Below are positions 1-12,544 of a stretch of 64,000 nt of DNA, piece by piece; the stretch's first letter is position 1, and each line of letters begins with the position of its first letter. Origin of the DNA: Harmothoe impar (lineage: Eukaryota > Annelida > Polychaeta > Phyllodocida > Polynoidae); the NCBI GenBank assembly GCA_947462335.1, contig OX381721.1, positions 4,588,001 through 4,652,000 of the forward strand, read 5' to 3'. The notes beneath the pieces were generated by a model, which was not told the DNA's origin, did not search any database, and saw only the letters and a list, made by a program, of their open reading frames with translations. The translations under genes were made by a program, and so were the position numbers.

Positions 1-446
1 ATGTGCATTTTCTATATATGCTTCCGCTTTTAGTTACCATTGTCAAAGCTTAAATATTTTTTCTATTCTCTTCCTATTACAATTACAAATCCAACTTATT
101 AAGACAATGCGAGGAACTCTACAGAGTGTGCTTACTTTGATTTAGTGTTGGAGTGTTGGCATCATGCACTACAAATGGGGTAGCTACTGACTGGTGCTGC
201 ATTGGTGCACTTTGACGACGTATGAAGATAGGGCCTCGATTCCTCCAGGGTTAACAATGCCATAATAGTCCATGGCACTACCATTAGTCCTGCTAGGTTT
301 AAACGAGAGATACACAGCATGGTCTGGGAATGCGTAGGTCATCTTTCTTGCTTACCCAAAACAAAGTCCTCTGGCCCTTAAGAGAGCTTTGTGATTCACA
401 CCATGTAGTTGTCATAGATCTTCATTTTCACAGAAATATATTCTAA
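1..446. other. no gene seen
   Basis: AT-rich sequence just 3' of the truncated recombinase frame of the first retrotransposon. It may include the degraded 3' end of that element, but I found neither recombinase catalytic motifs nor a repeat matching the element's other side. Confidence 0.4.
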
Positions 447-1031
447 TCAAGCCTCACCATGAAATTCCTTGAGCCGAGACAACCACGTCCACAACTCGGT
501 GAAGACTATCTCTAAATTGCAATCTGGTGCAGCAACCATTTGGTGTCTATTTTTACTTGTGGAAATAAAGCGGTTGCAAAAATGATTTCTTATCTCATAT
601 TTTGTACATGATGAGATACATCTATAAAATAGATTTTTGTTATAAATGATACATGCCTCAGTAAACTTTGTCCTTAACATTACCGAATTGGTAGTATCAC
701 CGAAAACTCTCTTGATGCCCCTCATAGTGACTACTAGCTCAAACGTATGACTATCAATGTGGGGCATGCCTGCCATGTCATGGAGTATCCAGACTGCCCC
801 CAAATAGGCCTGAATAGATTTGAATACTAATCTCTCTGCTAAATATACTACATACAGCAAAACCATCTCTAAAGTCGCTAGTAGGGGTTGCTTATAGTCA
901 AATTCGCCACAAAAAGAAAAATACGACTTCCACTGGGAGCTTCTGGTCGCCAAGGATGACTCCGCCATCCACTGCGATTGATACTCCCTCAGCTGTCTCC
1001 TTAATCCGTCACCTGAAAGCAACATAACCAT
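447..1031 (-). pseudogene. tyrosine recombinase fragment (N-terminal domain only)
   Basis: The 194-codon frame starts at an ATG that overlaps the end of the RT-RNase H frame by 31 bp, as is usual between the last two genes of Ngaro elements. Residues ~20-115 align by eye with the N-terminal DNA-binding domain of the intact recombinase at 48083-49159: both have a T-[RK]-[ST]-S-Q-W-K segment, a conserved region ending in S/T-I-Q-x-Y-[IL], and a G-I-[RK]-R-x-[LF]-G-D segment. After about residue 120 the similarity ends. The Arg / His-x-x-Arg / Tyr catalytic residues are absent, so the fragment cannot be an active recombinase. Either a deletion or divergence beyond recognition removed the catalytic domain. 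Confidence 0.65.
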
Positions 1032-3313
1032 TGCTTATGTGTGGGTGGGAGTGTTCCTTTGTTGCGTTTATCAAACAAGCGTGAAATATAATCAGCGACA
1101 GTATTTTCTTTTGTCGAGATGCTCCTACTAACCAGATGCACATTGTATAGACACACCCTCCAAAACAGCTCCCTCAACCACCACATTGCCCTGACACTTT
1201 TTGACCTACCGGTGCCTATCATGCTTTGCACCTGGGTATTATCTGTCCATATCACTACCTTGTGATTCCTCCAACTATCTCCCCACCTATCCAAGGCTGC
1301 CAGAACTGGCCACAACTCCAAGAGATTTATGTCTGCTGTCTCATCTACTTCCCCCGGTGACTTTGCATAGTGATGCTCCAAGAAGGACTCACTCTCTTGA
1401 TCTCTCTCTTCATCCCACACACCTGCCACCCAGTCACCTACCCTGTGGGCTCCAAACCCAGACTTGGAGGAATCTGTTTCCACCTGAGGGACAGTCTGAC
1501 CGGAGGTTTTGATCCACCTGGCTTTCCCATTAAAGATGTCAACAAAATTCTTCCACCAGGTAAGATCCCCCACCAACCAGTCAGGAATGTGAACCACCTT
1601 GTCATCCCAGGGAATGTATTTCAATAGATTGATGATTCTGCGTGAGAAGGTTCTTCCCCCCCTCACCACTTGACTTGCATGTGCTAGATAACCTGCTAAG
1701 GTTTCTAACTCCTTCCTAGTACAGCACTTCTTTCCCCTGAACTTGCTTACTAATTCCATAGTTCTGGTGACCTTCTCCCTTGGTAGCCTAACCTCCATTT
1801 TGACACTGTCAAATTCAAGCCCAAGATACTTTATCACCTGTGTGGGGGACACCAGCTTTTTCCATGCAATGTGGAACCCCAGGCTTCTAAGCAAGTCAAT
1901 CAAAACAGCTTGCTTTGCCCTGCACTCCTCCTTTGTATCTCCCACCACTAAATAGTCGTCAAGATACCCATAGACCCCCCCTACCCCCCTTCTTGACAGA
2001 CATCTGAGAACAAATTCTGTAATCTGAGTGAAAATATATGGCGCACATTTTAAGCCAAAAGCTAGCGCCCCATCTACCCAGTATGAAGTCTCACCCCCCA
2101 AGCTCCACACAAACCCCTGCTTGGTTCTGTCCTCTACCGCTACCGGTACCGACAGATACGCGGCCTGGATATCCATGACAGAGAACAAAGATTTAGGCTT
2201 CATCTCGTCCACTATCTTGTCCACCTTTACAAAAGCAAACTTGTCGCATGTTGACTGCATATGATCATTGACGCTATCCTCACCCACCCCCCTCATGCCC
2301 CTGCTGCAGTCAGTGATGGGCCTGATAGACCCATCTGGTTTGAATATGGCCCCCAAGGAATGTACACATTGCGGCTTATCCACCACTTTTTGGATGACCC
2401 CATTATCCCACTCCTTCTGTACCAGTTTATCCATCTTAGCTCGAGCCACCGGCTTCTCTATTGACGAATAGTTAGACCTCTCATAAGTACCGGTATAACC
2501 CTGATCTACAATTTTAAAACCGTCCCGAACTCCCGTGAAGAGATACTCAGCCCGGGCATCAACTCCCCCCGGGTGACAAAAACATTCATCAAAAAAGGCA
2601 CATTGATTTAGCTGTACATTGACTCCCTCCAGTTTGTGCTGCCCCCCACATTTGGTGCCACACGGCCTGTCGAAACTTTTACCACCCCACTCCACCTTGT
2701 CTACAAACGTCGGCTTGTCGAGTGAGCGATAAACGGGAAAACTGCCCCCATCACTGCCCTCCACTGCCCCATCCACCGAAACTTCACATAAATCCACCTC
2801 AGGGTCTAGAACTGCAACCCCACAACTGTAGCAGCCCCCAACCCCATGGCTGTTACAGACACTTTCAATAATAAATTTAGGCTTACCGTCCGCCTCCACC
2901 TTGCCAGTCCCGAAACCGCCATACTGGCGTGTGACGTCACCAATCTCGTCCCAGCTCTCGCGGGGAACGGGATTCATAATGGCGGCCCCCATGATAATGG
3001 CCGATCTGTCAACAACCCCGTGATTTATTTTCGATGCATTGTGATCTACCCCACCTACCACCTCCACAACTCCACCCACAGCACCTGAGTCTGGTACCTG
3101 GGCTGGAGAATCACCAGAAAAAACTGAAAAATCTGTCTTTATGACAGGGACAACCTCAGCGCAGGACATTTTCGAGCATCCAAACCCCTCGACGAGGCTG
3201 CTCTCAACAACACCAACCGACTCGACCACGCCCCCTTTTTTTCTACCACTAAGGTCTGCCCCCACTCTCTCTCCCTGATCCTCCTTGTCTGTACCTTGTA
3301 TGACAAACTCCAA
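1001..3313 (-). CDS. Reverse transcriptase-RNase H of Ngaro/DIRS-like element
   Basis: The 770-residue protein copies the element's RNA into DNA and degrades the RNA strand. Residues ~1-250 are low-complexity and Gly/Val-rich with scattered Cys residues. Residues ~285-510 form the RT palm and fingers, with R-P-I-T-D near 331, M-D-I-x-A-A-Y near 380 and the catalytic Y-L-D-D at 450-453. The RNase H domain follows, with its first Asp near 613 (E-T-D-S-S), a Glu in L-L-E-L-W, a third Asp in W-T-D-N-T and a final Asp in T-V-A-D-Y. The whole domain set is unbroken although the flanking gag and recombinase frames are damaged. The N-terminal ~200 residues may not all be translated. The frame overlaps the recombinase start by 31 bp. 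Confidence 0.85.
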   Translation of the reverse strand: MEFVIQGTDKEDQGERVGADLSGRKKGGVVESVGVVESSLVEGFGCSKMSCAEVVPVIKTDFSVFSGDSPAQVPDSGAVGGVVEVVGGVDHNASKINHGVVDRSAIIMGAAIMNPVPRESWDEIGDVTRQYGGFGTGKVEADGKPKFIIESVCNSHGVGGCYSCGVAVLDPEVDLCEVSVDGAVEGSDGGSFPVYRSLDKPTFVDKVEWGGKSFDRPCGTKCGGQHKLEGVNVQLNQCAFFDECFCHPGGVDARAEYLFTGVRDGFKIVDQGYTGTYERSNYSSIEKPVARAKMDKLVQKEWDNGVIQKVVDKPQCVHSLGAIFKPDGSIRPITDCSRGMRGVGEDSVNDHMQSTCDKFAFVKVDKIVDEMKPKSLFSVMDIQAAYLSVPVAVEDRTKQGFVWSLGGETSYWVDGALAFGLKCAPYIFTQITEFVLRCLSRRGVGGVYGYLDDYLVVGDTKEECRAKQAVLIDLLRSLGFHIAWKKLVSPTQVIKYLGLEFDSVKMEVRLPREKVTRTMELVSKFRGKKCCTRKELETLAGYLAHASQVVRGGRTFSRRIINLLKYIPWDDKVVHIPDWLVGDLTWWKNFVDIFNGKARWIKTSGQTVPQVETDSSKSGFGAHRVGDWVAGVWDEERDQESESFLEHHYAKSPGEVDETADINLLELWPVLAALDRWGDSWRNHKVVIWTDNTQVQSMIGTGRSKSVRAMWWLRELFWRVCLYNVHLVSRSISTKENTVADYISRLFDKRNKGTLPPTHKQWLCCFQVTD

Positions 3314-3523
3314 CCCGGAAGGCGCCTCATCCTATTCCTTCTTCCCTCCTTTACACTTATGCTGAGGGTGGCTGCCTTTGCATTACAAGCATACATGTGC
3401 AAATCTACAGTCTACCCACCTGCACCCTGCCTGATCGTTGTACCCAAAACAAATGTTGGTCCTATACAGTAGGCCCCCTGGGAAACCACCTTGGTCCCTA
3501 CCATACCCCCCCCCCCTGCCTCC

Positions 3524-4042
3524 TCACCCTTGATTATAACCTTGGCTTGAGCCTCCTCTGCCCCTACCCCGCCCTCCCCTACCCTGACTCCGGTTGCCAT
3601 ACTGCCCCCTTGAGAAATCCATATTCTCAAAACCTATGTGGGAATTGAAAAGATCATGGTCCCCATAACAGAAAACCTCCATCCCATGCTCTTCGGCCCT
3701 CTCCCTCATTCCCAAGTCATAGGCTATCAAGGCTTCCTGTTCATACACCCCTATTTTGTCTGACAGGAACCTGATGTGCTTGGAGTAACCGTACACATCA
3801 ATCCCCCCAAACTCCAACATACTATTTAGTAAGCTCAGGTGCGCGGATACTATATCATTTATAGTTGGATGTTTACGTCTATTACTTGGCATGTGTAAGT
3901 CAAGATCAAAAGTCACAAACTTACGCCCATCCTTCCTGGAGCAGCAGCTGTTGGACGAGCAGCAGCCATGATGACGACCCTCCTCACTCCATGCACTTTG
4001 GTGGCCGAATATTGTAGTCGTCACTGGCCGGTTTCCTAACAC
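3524..4042 (-). pseudogene. gag-like, 3' part
   Basis: A 172-codon frame with no ATG at its upstream end, continuing gag from the 4036-4692 frame after a shift. The central part contains a predicted helical region comparable in position to the nucleocapsid-proximal core of the gag at 44621-46369. It ends in a Gly-Arg-rich tail with repeated R-G-R-G / G-G-R-G, typical of an RNA-binding tail. No clear zinc knuckle is visible in this frame. The frames meet around 4040-4090, where a single indel could separate them. Not translatable as one protein from this copy. Confidence 0.55.
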
Positions 4043-4692
4043 TCGTGAGGGCAGAAACCTTTGCCCCAGTTGTAGCCCCGGTTGTCTTGGATCCTGCTTT
4101 GAAGGCCCACCTTTCCTAGCCCAGCCAGCAGGGCTTGCAAAAGGTTTTTATTGTTCTCAGCCTGCCGCCGTTCCTCCTGGGCCTCTGGCGAATTGAACAC
4201 TGGTTCCTCAACCTCCTCCTCCTCGTGCTCCATAATGTCCTCCACTAATGAGCCATCCTCATACACAAAAGGGTTGTTGCTTAATTTCCGGCCACCCTTC
4301 GCTCCCTTAGATGCAACGGCTGTTGTACTAGATGCTCTACCGGTAGCGTCACCTTCCGCCATGACACCTTTGGAAATAGCCAACCCTTGAACCAGAGTGT
4401 TAATCATCTGCATTTGCTCTTTCATGACCTTTCTACACTCCCTGCTTTCTGCCACCAATGTGTGTATCACCTTGGCGTCAATCGTCTTCACCTCCGGTAT
4501 GGACAGACCCAGGTAACTTTTTGAATCCTCCTCCATGGTGTTCAAGTCCAAATGTAACCCCCACTCTCCACCACTTCCCAGTTCCAAGGCTTTTTTCTCA
4601 GCCTGTTCTTTGTACACACAGGCCCGGCCTCCCTTAGGCGCATGTTGACTACCACACTCTGAACAATTCTGTAATTTCTTTTTGGTCGCCAT
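4036..4692 (-). pseudogene. gag-like, 5' part
   Basis: 218 codons starting at an ATG on the minus strand. The N-terminus has a Cys-x2-Cys motif with a further Cys about 12 residues on (N-C-S-E-C-G), then a long helical, Met/Gln-rich region (~90-130) likely to be a coiled coil, and an acidic Glu stretch (~155-165). The frame ends at a TAG where the next frame (3524-4042) takes over, indicating a frameshift. The assignment as gag rests on its place upstream of RT-RNase H in a YR retrotransposon; I see no diagnostic motif that fixes the family. Confidence 0.5.
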
Positions 4693-4794
4693 ACTGCCGA
4701 CCTACCACCACCAATTTTCAAACAGTGTTCTTCCCGCCGACGCGCGGTAGCCAATGACGCTTCCTTTGTTGTGGCTGCTCGGAGGGGGGGGGGG

Positions 4795-5020
4795 TACCAT
4801 AAAACCTTGCGTATAAGCCTAACTCGCGTATAAGCCGCACCCCGACTTTGGGCCGATCTTATAAGCCGCACCAGCGATCTGGTTATGGTGACTTTAGTAC
4901 TGTACTATAGGAGCAAAAACTCGCGTATAAGCCGCACCTGGACTCTGTGCCAACCCTATAAGCCGCACCAGCGATCTGATTCACGTATAAGCCGCGGCTT
5001 ATACGCGAGGTTTTACGGTA
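4795..5020. mobile_element. MITE, copy 1 (TACCRTAAAACC termini)
   Basis: A 226-bp palindromic element bounded by TACCATAAAACC on the left and the complement of TACCGTAAAACC on the right. Inside are at least five copies of a GTATAAGCC-type motif in both orientations. TA at both ends suggests a Tc1/mariner-like TA target. A diverged relative lies at 6068-6295. Confidence 0.75.
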
Positions 5021-6067
5021 GTTCCTTCCCCTAACCCCAGAGGTCCTGCTGGCCTGCCTGCCCAGCTGTGCCCCCCCCTGGTGTGTACCTGAGGTACCAG
5101 TCTCTAATCCATTTGGATTTATAGCGCCATAAGTGACAGGGGGCCCAAGGCAGCCACGAGGCAGCCCCAGGCAGTGAGTTAAGTCTCCTCATATGTCAGA
5201 CTCTATACCTTATCTACAGACACCTGTGGTGCTGACTTATAGGATCATGTTAAGCATTAGGAATCACATAAATGGGTGTCCTATGAGTGTAATGTTGAAG
5301 TAGATATAAAGGTATTACAAGCAGAGGGTCTTTATCAGATCTTCAAAACAGTGCTAGTGATAAGGAATTTTGGTCCATATGTCTTTAGCATGTCATAAAT
5401 TACTGCTAATGTCATTTAATATCAAGAATGATTCAGAATGTAGGGATTTTTGACACAAAATTACCTCGCCCTCAACCTGATAGATAATCTGCAAGCACTT
5501 GCAGCAATCAAAGTTATGCATGATATGGGACCTAGGCTATGCATGCCCAGACTAAGATCTCTCTTGTGAGTTGAATCTGAACCAGGCCTGTAATCTTTAA
5601 TCTGCTAACATTATGCATATCTTGAGGTACGATATGCATTAATAACTACCAGATTCAATTCCTATTTGATTTTGGCATTTCACACTCTTCTACCACTTCA
5701 TTTTCACAACTAAGTCTAGACGTTCAACGGTTGCTTGTACACTAGATTTGTGATCACAAAAAAGGCATTTTTCACATAGTTGTGAAAGTGGCAATTTTGT
5801 TTTATGGAATATCATGGACTGGCTTGATGAGAAAATCTATTTTAGTAGAAGTGAAGATTTATGACACATACATGATAGGAATCACAAAGCTTCCTTAGCA
5901 GCCTGTGCGTTCGTTTGGGGTAAGTAAGAAAAGTGACCACTGCATTTACAGATCATATTGGGAATCTATAGAATAACTCAGGACTAGTGGTCATCATGGC
6001 ATTGTTTAACTCTTTAAGTTGACCTTGTTAAACCAATGCTTCATGTAATATTGTCATCAGAGGGGAC
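5021..6067. other. no gene; one dispersed repeat
   Basis: No coding frame I can support. The segment around 5541-5655 recurs, diverged, at 7578-7695 in the same orientation. Both contain the words CAGGCCTGTA and ATATGCAT at matching places. Confidence 0.5.
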
Positions 6068-6295
6068 TATGGTAAAACCTGGGGTATAAGCTGGGGCTTA
6101 TAAGGAAATCAGGTTGGCGGTGCTGCTTATAGCATATGCCCAGGGTCAGGGTGCAGCTTATATATGTGAGTTTTTGCTACTATAGCACAGTAATAAAGTC
6201 ACCGTAATCAGATCACTGGTGTGGCTTATAGAATGGGCCCAAAGTCAGGGTGTGGTTTATACGCGAGTTAGGCTTATACGTGATGTTTTTACAAT
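6068..6295. mobile_element. MITE, copy 2 (same family as 4795-5020)
   Basis: A 228-bp element starting TATGGTAAAACC and ending in the near complement of TGTAAAAACATC. It shares internal GTATAAGC and GCTTATA motifs and a 'TTGCTACTATAGCACAGTA' segment related to the interior of copy 1 in the opposite orientation. Much more diverged than copy 1. Confidence 0.6.
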
Positions 6296-9200
6296 AATGC
6301 ATAGCTAGCTAAATGGCAGGGCATTATGCACATCACTATATATAAAGTCAGACTCAACAATTGAGTCCAAAGGAATCATGATCATGAAAAAAGCTAAGCC
6401 TTACAAATGGTTCCACAATAATATGTGTGATTGGTCCTCTGCCAGATCTCAATAAATGTGAATTCAAAAGGTGATAGAAAACACAGCACATTTGGATATC
6501 CAGTTGAGGTACCTAAATTAAGTAACATGTCTCCTATGGTTATATATGAATAGCAATTACCTCAGGTTTTTTAGAGGTGTTCTACTTTTCACTCTCTAGG
6601 TGTAGATATGTGGTTCATATCTTCATAATTTGTAATCATGCTCTTCCTATTTCCGGCTGCCTACCTATATCTCTATTAATCCTGTGTGATGCCTTACATT
6701 GATCAATATGATCCTTGGATGCTTTAGGCTTACATTGCTGCTGCAGTCTGCAATGGACTGGGATGAAGGCTTTACACATGTCAACATCTCATGACTGCAT
6801 GATTCACTCTCAAGGAATCCTGCTTGTAGCTAGAGGCACACTGTTATAATTAGTTGAATGTGGTTTCTGTAATACGCAGTTAATCCATGGATTAGGTAAC
6901 TACTGCAGGCAAGTGGTGCCTGAGAGGATCTTCTTATGGCTTGCCAAATCCATGTGTCATGAGGATGTAGGAAAATTAATGTGCTGGAACAGGTATTCAA
7001 GTCCAAAATAGTCATCTAAGCATCCTATGTGAAAGAGATAATATCTACAGGACTGATTTTGTCATTGCCATACTATTTATGCAATGAGAAAGGTTTCAGA
7101 TATTGTGAAACCTTGTTGTTATTAGAGATACTTCGTATCCTAAGACGGGGGGGGGGGGGGGGGGGAAACGCCGGCACAAGGACACCTGATGGTGAAATTA
7201 TGAACCACAGGGCACAGGTCTTTGTCTCAAGCTCAGCATACCTTAGGGAAATCCAAATAATAGTAATATTACAGCATGTGGCTATCCATAAATGTTACAA
7301 CAACATTAAATACACTCTCCTCTTTGTGTCTGATACATTCTAGAGGAAAGTCTATGCACGAGAAAGGAGAATTCAACGGGTTCAGTCAACATTGTGTTTT
7401 ATCTGAGATCAGTAATTATCAAACTTTGAGCACAATTTTTATTGAGGTATATTGAAGCTGCTATAACTAATAAACATAATTGAATATTCTGGGAGGAGCG
7501 AAAACTTACTTTTCTCATTGTAGACATTTATCTTATCACCTCTTTGAAGTTATGTTCTGCAAATGAAAACTTAGACTATTCATGCCCAGAATAATATCTC
7601 TTTAGGGAGTCAAATCTGAAGCAGGCCTGTAGTCTTTGGTATGCTAACAATATGCATATGTTGAGGTATACTATGTATTAATAACAGCTGCCAATATAAT
7701 GTATGAGCTGCAGTCAAACATGTTCATTGAGAGAAGGTTCATCATTCATCTTGCATCAATGCAGGTACTTCATCAAGGTCTACCACTGTTTTGGCTGACA
7801 GTCCATTATCTGTTTCCAGACGGGTATATTACATTTTATTCAGCTGAATAGAATTAGTTTACATTAGAACCAGTGTTGGAGAAAAGCAGATGGCTGAAAT
7901 CTGAACTTTTAGGAACCACATAGCGTTGCTAGATTTATTGAACAAACCTGACTGATGTGCGCTTCCTCCTTGCTTCCCAGGTTAGCTGTTATATCTTGTT
8001 TGACCCCAGGACCTGTGGCCGTACCTTGTCTGTGCTTGTCCTACCAAGTGGTGAAGATGAGTTCTCATGGGGCACCAACTGTCATTTGTCAGCCACATTA
8101 ACTTGGTGATGTCCACTTCTGGCACCCCCTGCAGTCCCACCTGCATATTTCATGTAAGCTAAAGTCCCTAGGTGATCATCAGTAGTGACTATACTGACGA
8201 CAAAGGGTCATTTTCACCAATAATTCTACTGTTTTAGTTCCAAGTCCCAATGGCCATGCTTCTCCTTTGTCATTTATTGTATTTATCTCCTTTGAAGGAA
8301 TGCCTTCTGTAACCAGGTGCCTTCTGAAATAGCCCAAAATTAGATAAAAGTTCATAATGTTGGCCCTATTTTGCTAGGTATGGTTGGGTAACCTGAAACA
8401 CACCTTTACTTCGGGCATATGGACAGCCATTCAGCATTCAATTTTTACTTGTTACCTTAGAATCTCTCTTAAGGCCTAAAAGCAGTTCCTCTTCGTAACC
8501 TTCATACCCACACAATTATGGTACTGTGGCAGATTATGACACTTAATGATGTTCATTTAGCACATATTTCTTGAACTTATATGTATAGGAAAATAAATTA
8601 AGGCATAAGTAAATCAAGCTGTTGTACACAAAAGGTTGAATGCCTTCAACAACTTCCCTGATGCTAATTCCAGTAACCATGTTAATTAAGTCACTACACT
8701 TACTAATAGCTACACAGGCATGTCCTCTTAAAACTATTTATACTCAACACTGTCTAGATCTGAGGCAATTGTCCATTGAGATCAATTGACTAGGTGATAT
8801 TCAAAATTAAATATACAGAACATTTGGAATCGATTCAATTCATTTCTCATTTGATTACTTGGACTGCAAGAAAGTAGATGCTTATAGGCAGAACATAATC
8901 TAGTTATTTACTATAATGATATCAAACATTAAGATACAACAATATATATTGCGACCTACTGTATCAAACATAGTGTTACTAGTATTTAATATGCACCATG
9001 CCACAGCATGAGATGTTTGCATTGATATTCACTATATGTGTTATCCACCGGTGGATGATGCTTAGCCTGTGCAGATATTAAAATCAACACAATTGATAAA
9101 ATTCTTTTTAAAAAGGTGCAGACAATCTCTTTCATCTTTCACCATCTCAAGGTCCTCTGCTTTGTGATGAATTTCAGTAATCTTCCACAATTGTTGGTCA

Positions 9201-12200
9201 AAGGGCAAGTGAGAAATCGGGTCTGATTCAGAAGAATTGCAACTGACCTCTTTCAAGTATCATTTAAGCTACTTCACTGATTGGATTCAATAATTTTTGG
9301 TTCCAATAATGATGTAATGCTGTGCAGCTGGCGTTGTCTTCTCTGTCAAGGATGTTTAAAAATGATTCAATCACTCTTTGAGTTTTTTCCCAGTATGATT
9401 GCAGCCGTCCACTAATTATCAGTATCTATTAATGGTCAGGGTCATGAAACACTCCATTGCAAAGAAAGCAGCTGGCAACTGATGGGCTGCACAACATTAT
9501 AATACATTCTAAAACCAAACATTGAGTTAGGCAGGCACACAGCATTTTTATAGGCTATGTCATGTCCGTTTCATTGTTGTTTACTTCCTAGAATACTAAT
9601 CAGTTTTTCAGAATTCTCACCCTTCAATAACACTCGAATGGGATATCTAAAAGCATCCACATTATATACTGTATGTAATCCTAATAATTGTTCTTTTGTG
9701 AATTAGAAACTGCCATTTGTGATATATCACTGATAAATTGCCTCAAAGTAAGAATTTCTTGCACTGGTTTATTTGCCAATACTTTGTATGTTCTGATGCT
9801 TTTGATCCTGTCCACTACCTGAGATTTTTGACATTATAATCTGAAACAAATCTTTCCTTCATTGGTTGTTGTGGACAAATTATGTTGAGGAGATACATAT
9901 CTGCTCTACGCTCAGACCCCAAGGAACTCACATTTTGATGTTGTGTCAGCCTTGATAGCTTTGAGTAATGTGAGACACTCTCTCATATTTCATTGCTGAG
10001 TACTCACCAGACCCATGTTTTATTCACTACACAAAGTACACTTAATTTTGTAATAAAAGTCCCAAGATATGACTGTCACAAGGGTGACACCTCTCAGGCA
10101 ACTTTATGAGGAGGACATATACATACTAATTGCAGCAGCTTTGATGGACTATATACTTTGTGCACATTCAGTGTATGAGAGTTATTGCTGTTCATCTAGC
10201 TTTCATGTAAGCTATTAAGTCCCACAACTTGACAAGGTATCCATTTTATCTCTAAAATTAATGGTATACTTTTTTCTGTAGGTGTATCTGTCATTTTGAT
10301 CTTCAGATTGTTAGATCAGATCTGCTTATTTTGTACAGGGCTTCCAAGGGTCCTGTGACAACAGAGCATACTCATCTGTACAAGAGCTCATCTACTCCCC
10401 TAGGGTGGGGCATACAAGCAGTCCTGTGACAATAATAGGTAATGTACTCCCCTGCAGTAAGACATACAAGCAGTATACCTCTAAAGGCATCCACCATTGT
10501 AGCTCAGAGCTTCACCCTCTTACTCACAAAGCAGTTCTTCCCTCTCCTACATTCTGATTCTGCCCTTACTCAGCTCCCTGATGGGATTGTGGTGGTCATC
10601 TCAAGTTATGTGGATAATGATCCCTTAACACTGTGGGTATCTCCACCCAGACAACTTGCATACATTGCAAACTTAGATGCAGCCATCTAAAAGCTCTTTG
10701 CACATTATTCTTTGTAGATAAATACATCTTCAACAATACAATACTCATCCTCAGTGTGGTCCTTGCTGTTTTTTGATTACTTAATGAAGAGATTGAAATC
10801 CCCAGAGTACATGGTTTAATGGTCTAGGCTGCATCTATTGTAAGGGTATTCTTACAGTTTACCCAAATGCTAAATGCTAAATGCTTTCTACTTTTTCCCT
10901 GACACCTTGTTTGCTGCATGTATCATTATTGACTATAAATAACTATTGAAACCTTCATTGACTATTTGAGGGCCTTCATAGTCTCATCATGATGAATGCT
11001 GACCTTAGACAACTACTACCGGCATCAATTAGGAACAAATATATCCTTGCAATGAGGCCTCATCCTGGCATGTAGAGATTGAGGTAGGGATAATGTTGAT
11101 GTTGGGCAGTATCATCTTTCTGTTGTTTATGCGCTCAGTTAATGGCTCAGAGATCCTCAGTGATTTCACACATTGTTAATTATGAATAATGCATTCACAA
11201 TATCAGTCACAGGTCACTGTTAGTGTTTATAACTAATGAGCGAGTTGTTTATAACCCTTTAATTAGCGTTGAATAGTATTTTACTGCCATGGTAAGCAAC
11301 TTGCAAGAGCATTCATAGAGGCCATACAACCCTCAAGGAGACTTATAAAAACCATCTTAGGGGTACGGCACAAGAAGATAAACCGGACAGCTTCATCTTA
11401 AAATAACTTCCTCAATCATAATGTAGGGACGTATGCAAATATTAATATCTATGGTGCAGACAAAACCAGATATAGGAAATGAAAAATAGTGAATCTGCAT
11501 TCATTCTCACATTTGTCTTGTTCCCTGCTGTAAATCTAATAATGTTATGAGATGATGCCTCACCCTTTCTTTTGCCTCTGTGCAGTACACAATCCCCAAC
11601 CAAATCAAATATGATGCTGGAAGATCCTACCACTAGCCAGAATGCTTATAATATTGACTCTTTTGGTAGGATGACGTGGAATTTAATCTCAGCTTTCTCT
11701 TTTTCATTTTTTTGTTTAGTTACTTCCAGGGTGGTATTAAGTCACACAAGCATAACATTATTTTTTTGATAAGCAGAACACAGAAAGGGAGGTCAAGCAT
11801 GTCGTAATCTTAATATTCCAACATACATAAATGTGTATCACCTCTGACAAGTATGGGAAAGGATTGAAAGGTGATAACATGGATTGGTGAAAGTTTTGTC
11901 TGTAACGTAACTAAAGTAATAACTCAAGAGGCATAACTTGTGAGAGATACTGAGAGTTGGAGACAGATTAATTGATTTGATAAGATCTGTTGTCATTGTC
12001 AATTCACCAAGGACCATGTGATTAGATAACAATGGCTGCTGCAATTAATTTCCACATCTCTTTTAAGAGGGAAAGAAGGGTGATTGCCAATTATTTTGTT
12101 CTCAAATGGGACTACTTCTGTAAAGTGTTTCCTCAACTTTCCTCAATTTCTTACAACACAGAAAGCCTCATTAACATACAGATAATGCATAATGAAACTT

Positions 12201-12544
12201 GCCGTTCTCAAAAACAATGTAAAATACCTGATGCAGCCCTGGATTTATTTACAGCAAATCACCTTAGATAGGCTAAAAGGAGGAATAAATCTACCCCATA
12301 AGAACCCTAGTGGGATTTAGAAACGAGGAGGAAGTTAATTGGAGGGACTATTTGATGTGAATTCATAAATATGGGAGAAACAGATTTTTTTTTTTTGCTG
12401 TCAAATAACACTTTAACGATCAGAATACTATTGTCTATTGTGCTTTAGGATCTGATCCTTGATCCATGTTTTTGTTTCCTACTCCCAGTAAGTTTCAGCG
12501 TCACAGGCCCTAAGGCATACCCTGGGAATCCCTCAAGAGGCCTT
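6296..12544. other. long non-coding stretch
   Basis: No gene I can support in 6.2 kb. It contains a run of 19 G at 7147-7165, the second copy of the 5541-5655 repeat at 7578-7695, and a repeat at ~12080-12280 that recurs at ~16650-16860. Short frames here look like chance. Confidence 0.5.
12080..12280. repeat. dispersed repeat, copy 1
   Basis: Shares with ~16650-16860, in the same orientation, words such as ACTTCTGTAAAG, TTTCTTAC and TTAACATACA at matching spacings. Nature of the element unknown. Confidence 0.5.

Larger units (their letters stand above)
447..4790 (-). mobile_element. Ngaro/DIRS-like YR retrotransposon, decayed
   Basis: On the minus strand the order is gag-like (two frames), reverse transcriptase-RNase H, then an N-terminal tyrosine recombinase fragment. 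This is the order of the DIRS/Ngaro group, which integrates with a tyrosine recombinase instead of a DDE integrase. The RT-RNase H and recombinase parts are clearly related to those of the element at 44512-49551 but well diverged. I could not find split direct or inverted terminal repeats here, so the ends given are approximate. The 3' part of the recombinase is lost and gag carries a frameshift; only the RT-RNase H frame is unbroken. Confidence 0.75.

Noticed and set aside
7029..7343. 104-codon frame over the G run
   Set aside because: It depends on a 19-G homopolymer for its middle and has no protein-like flanks.
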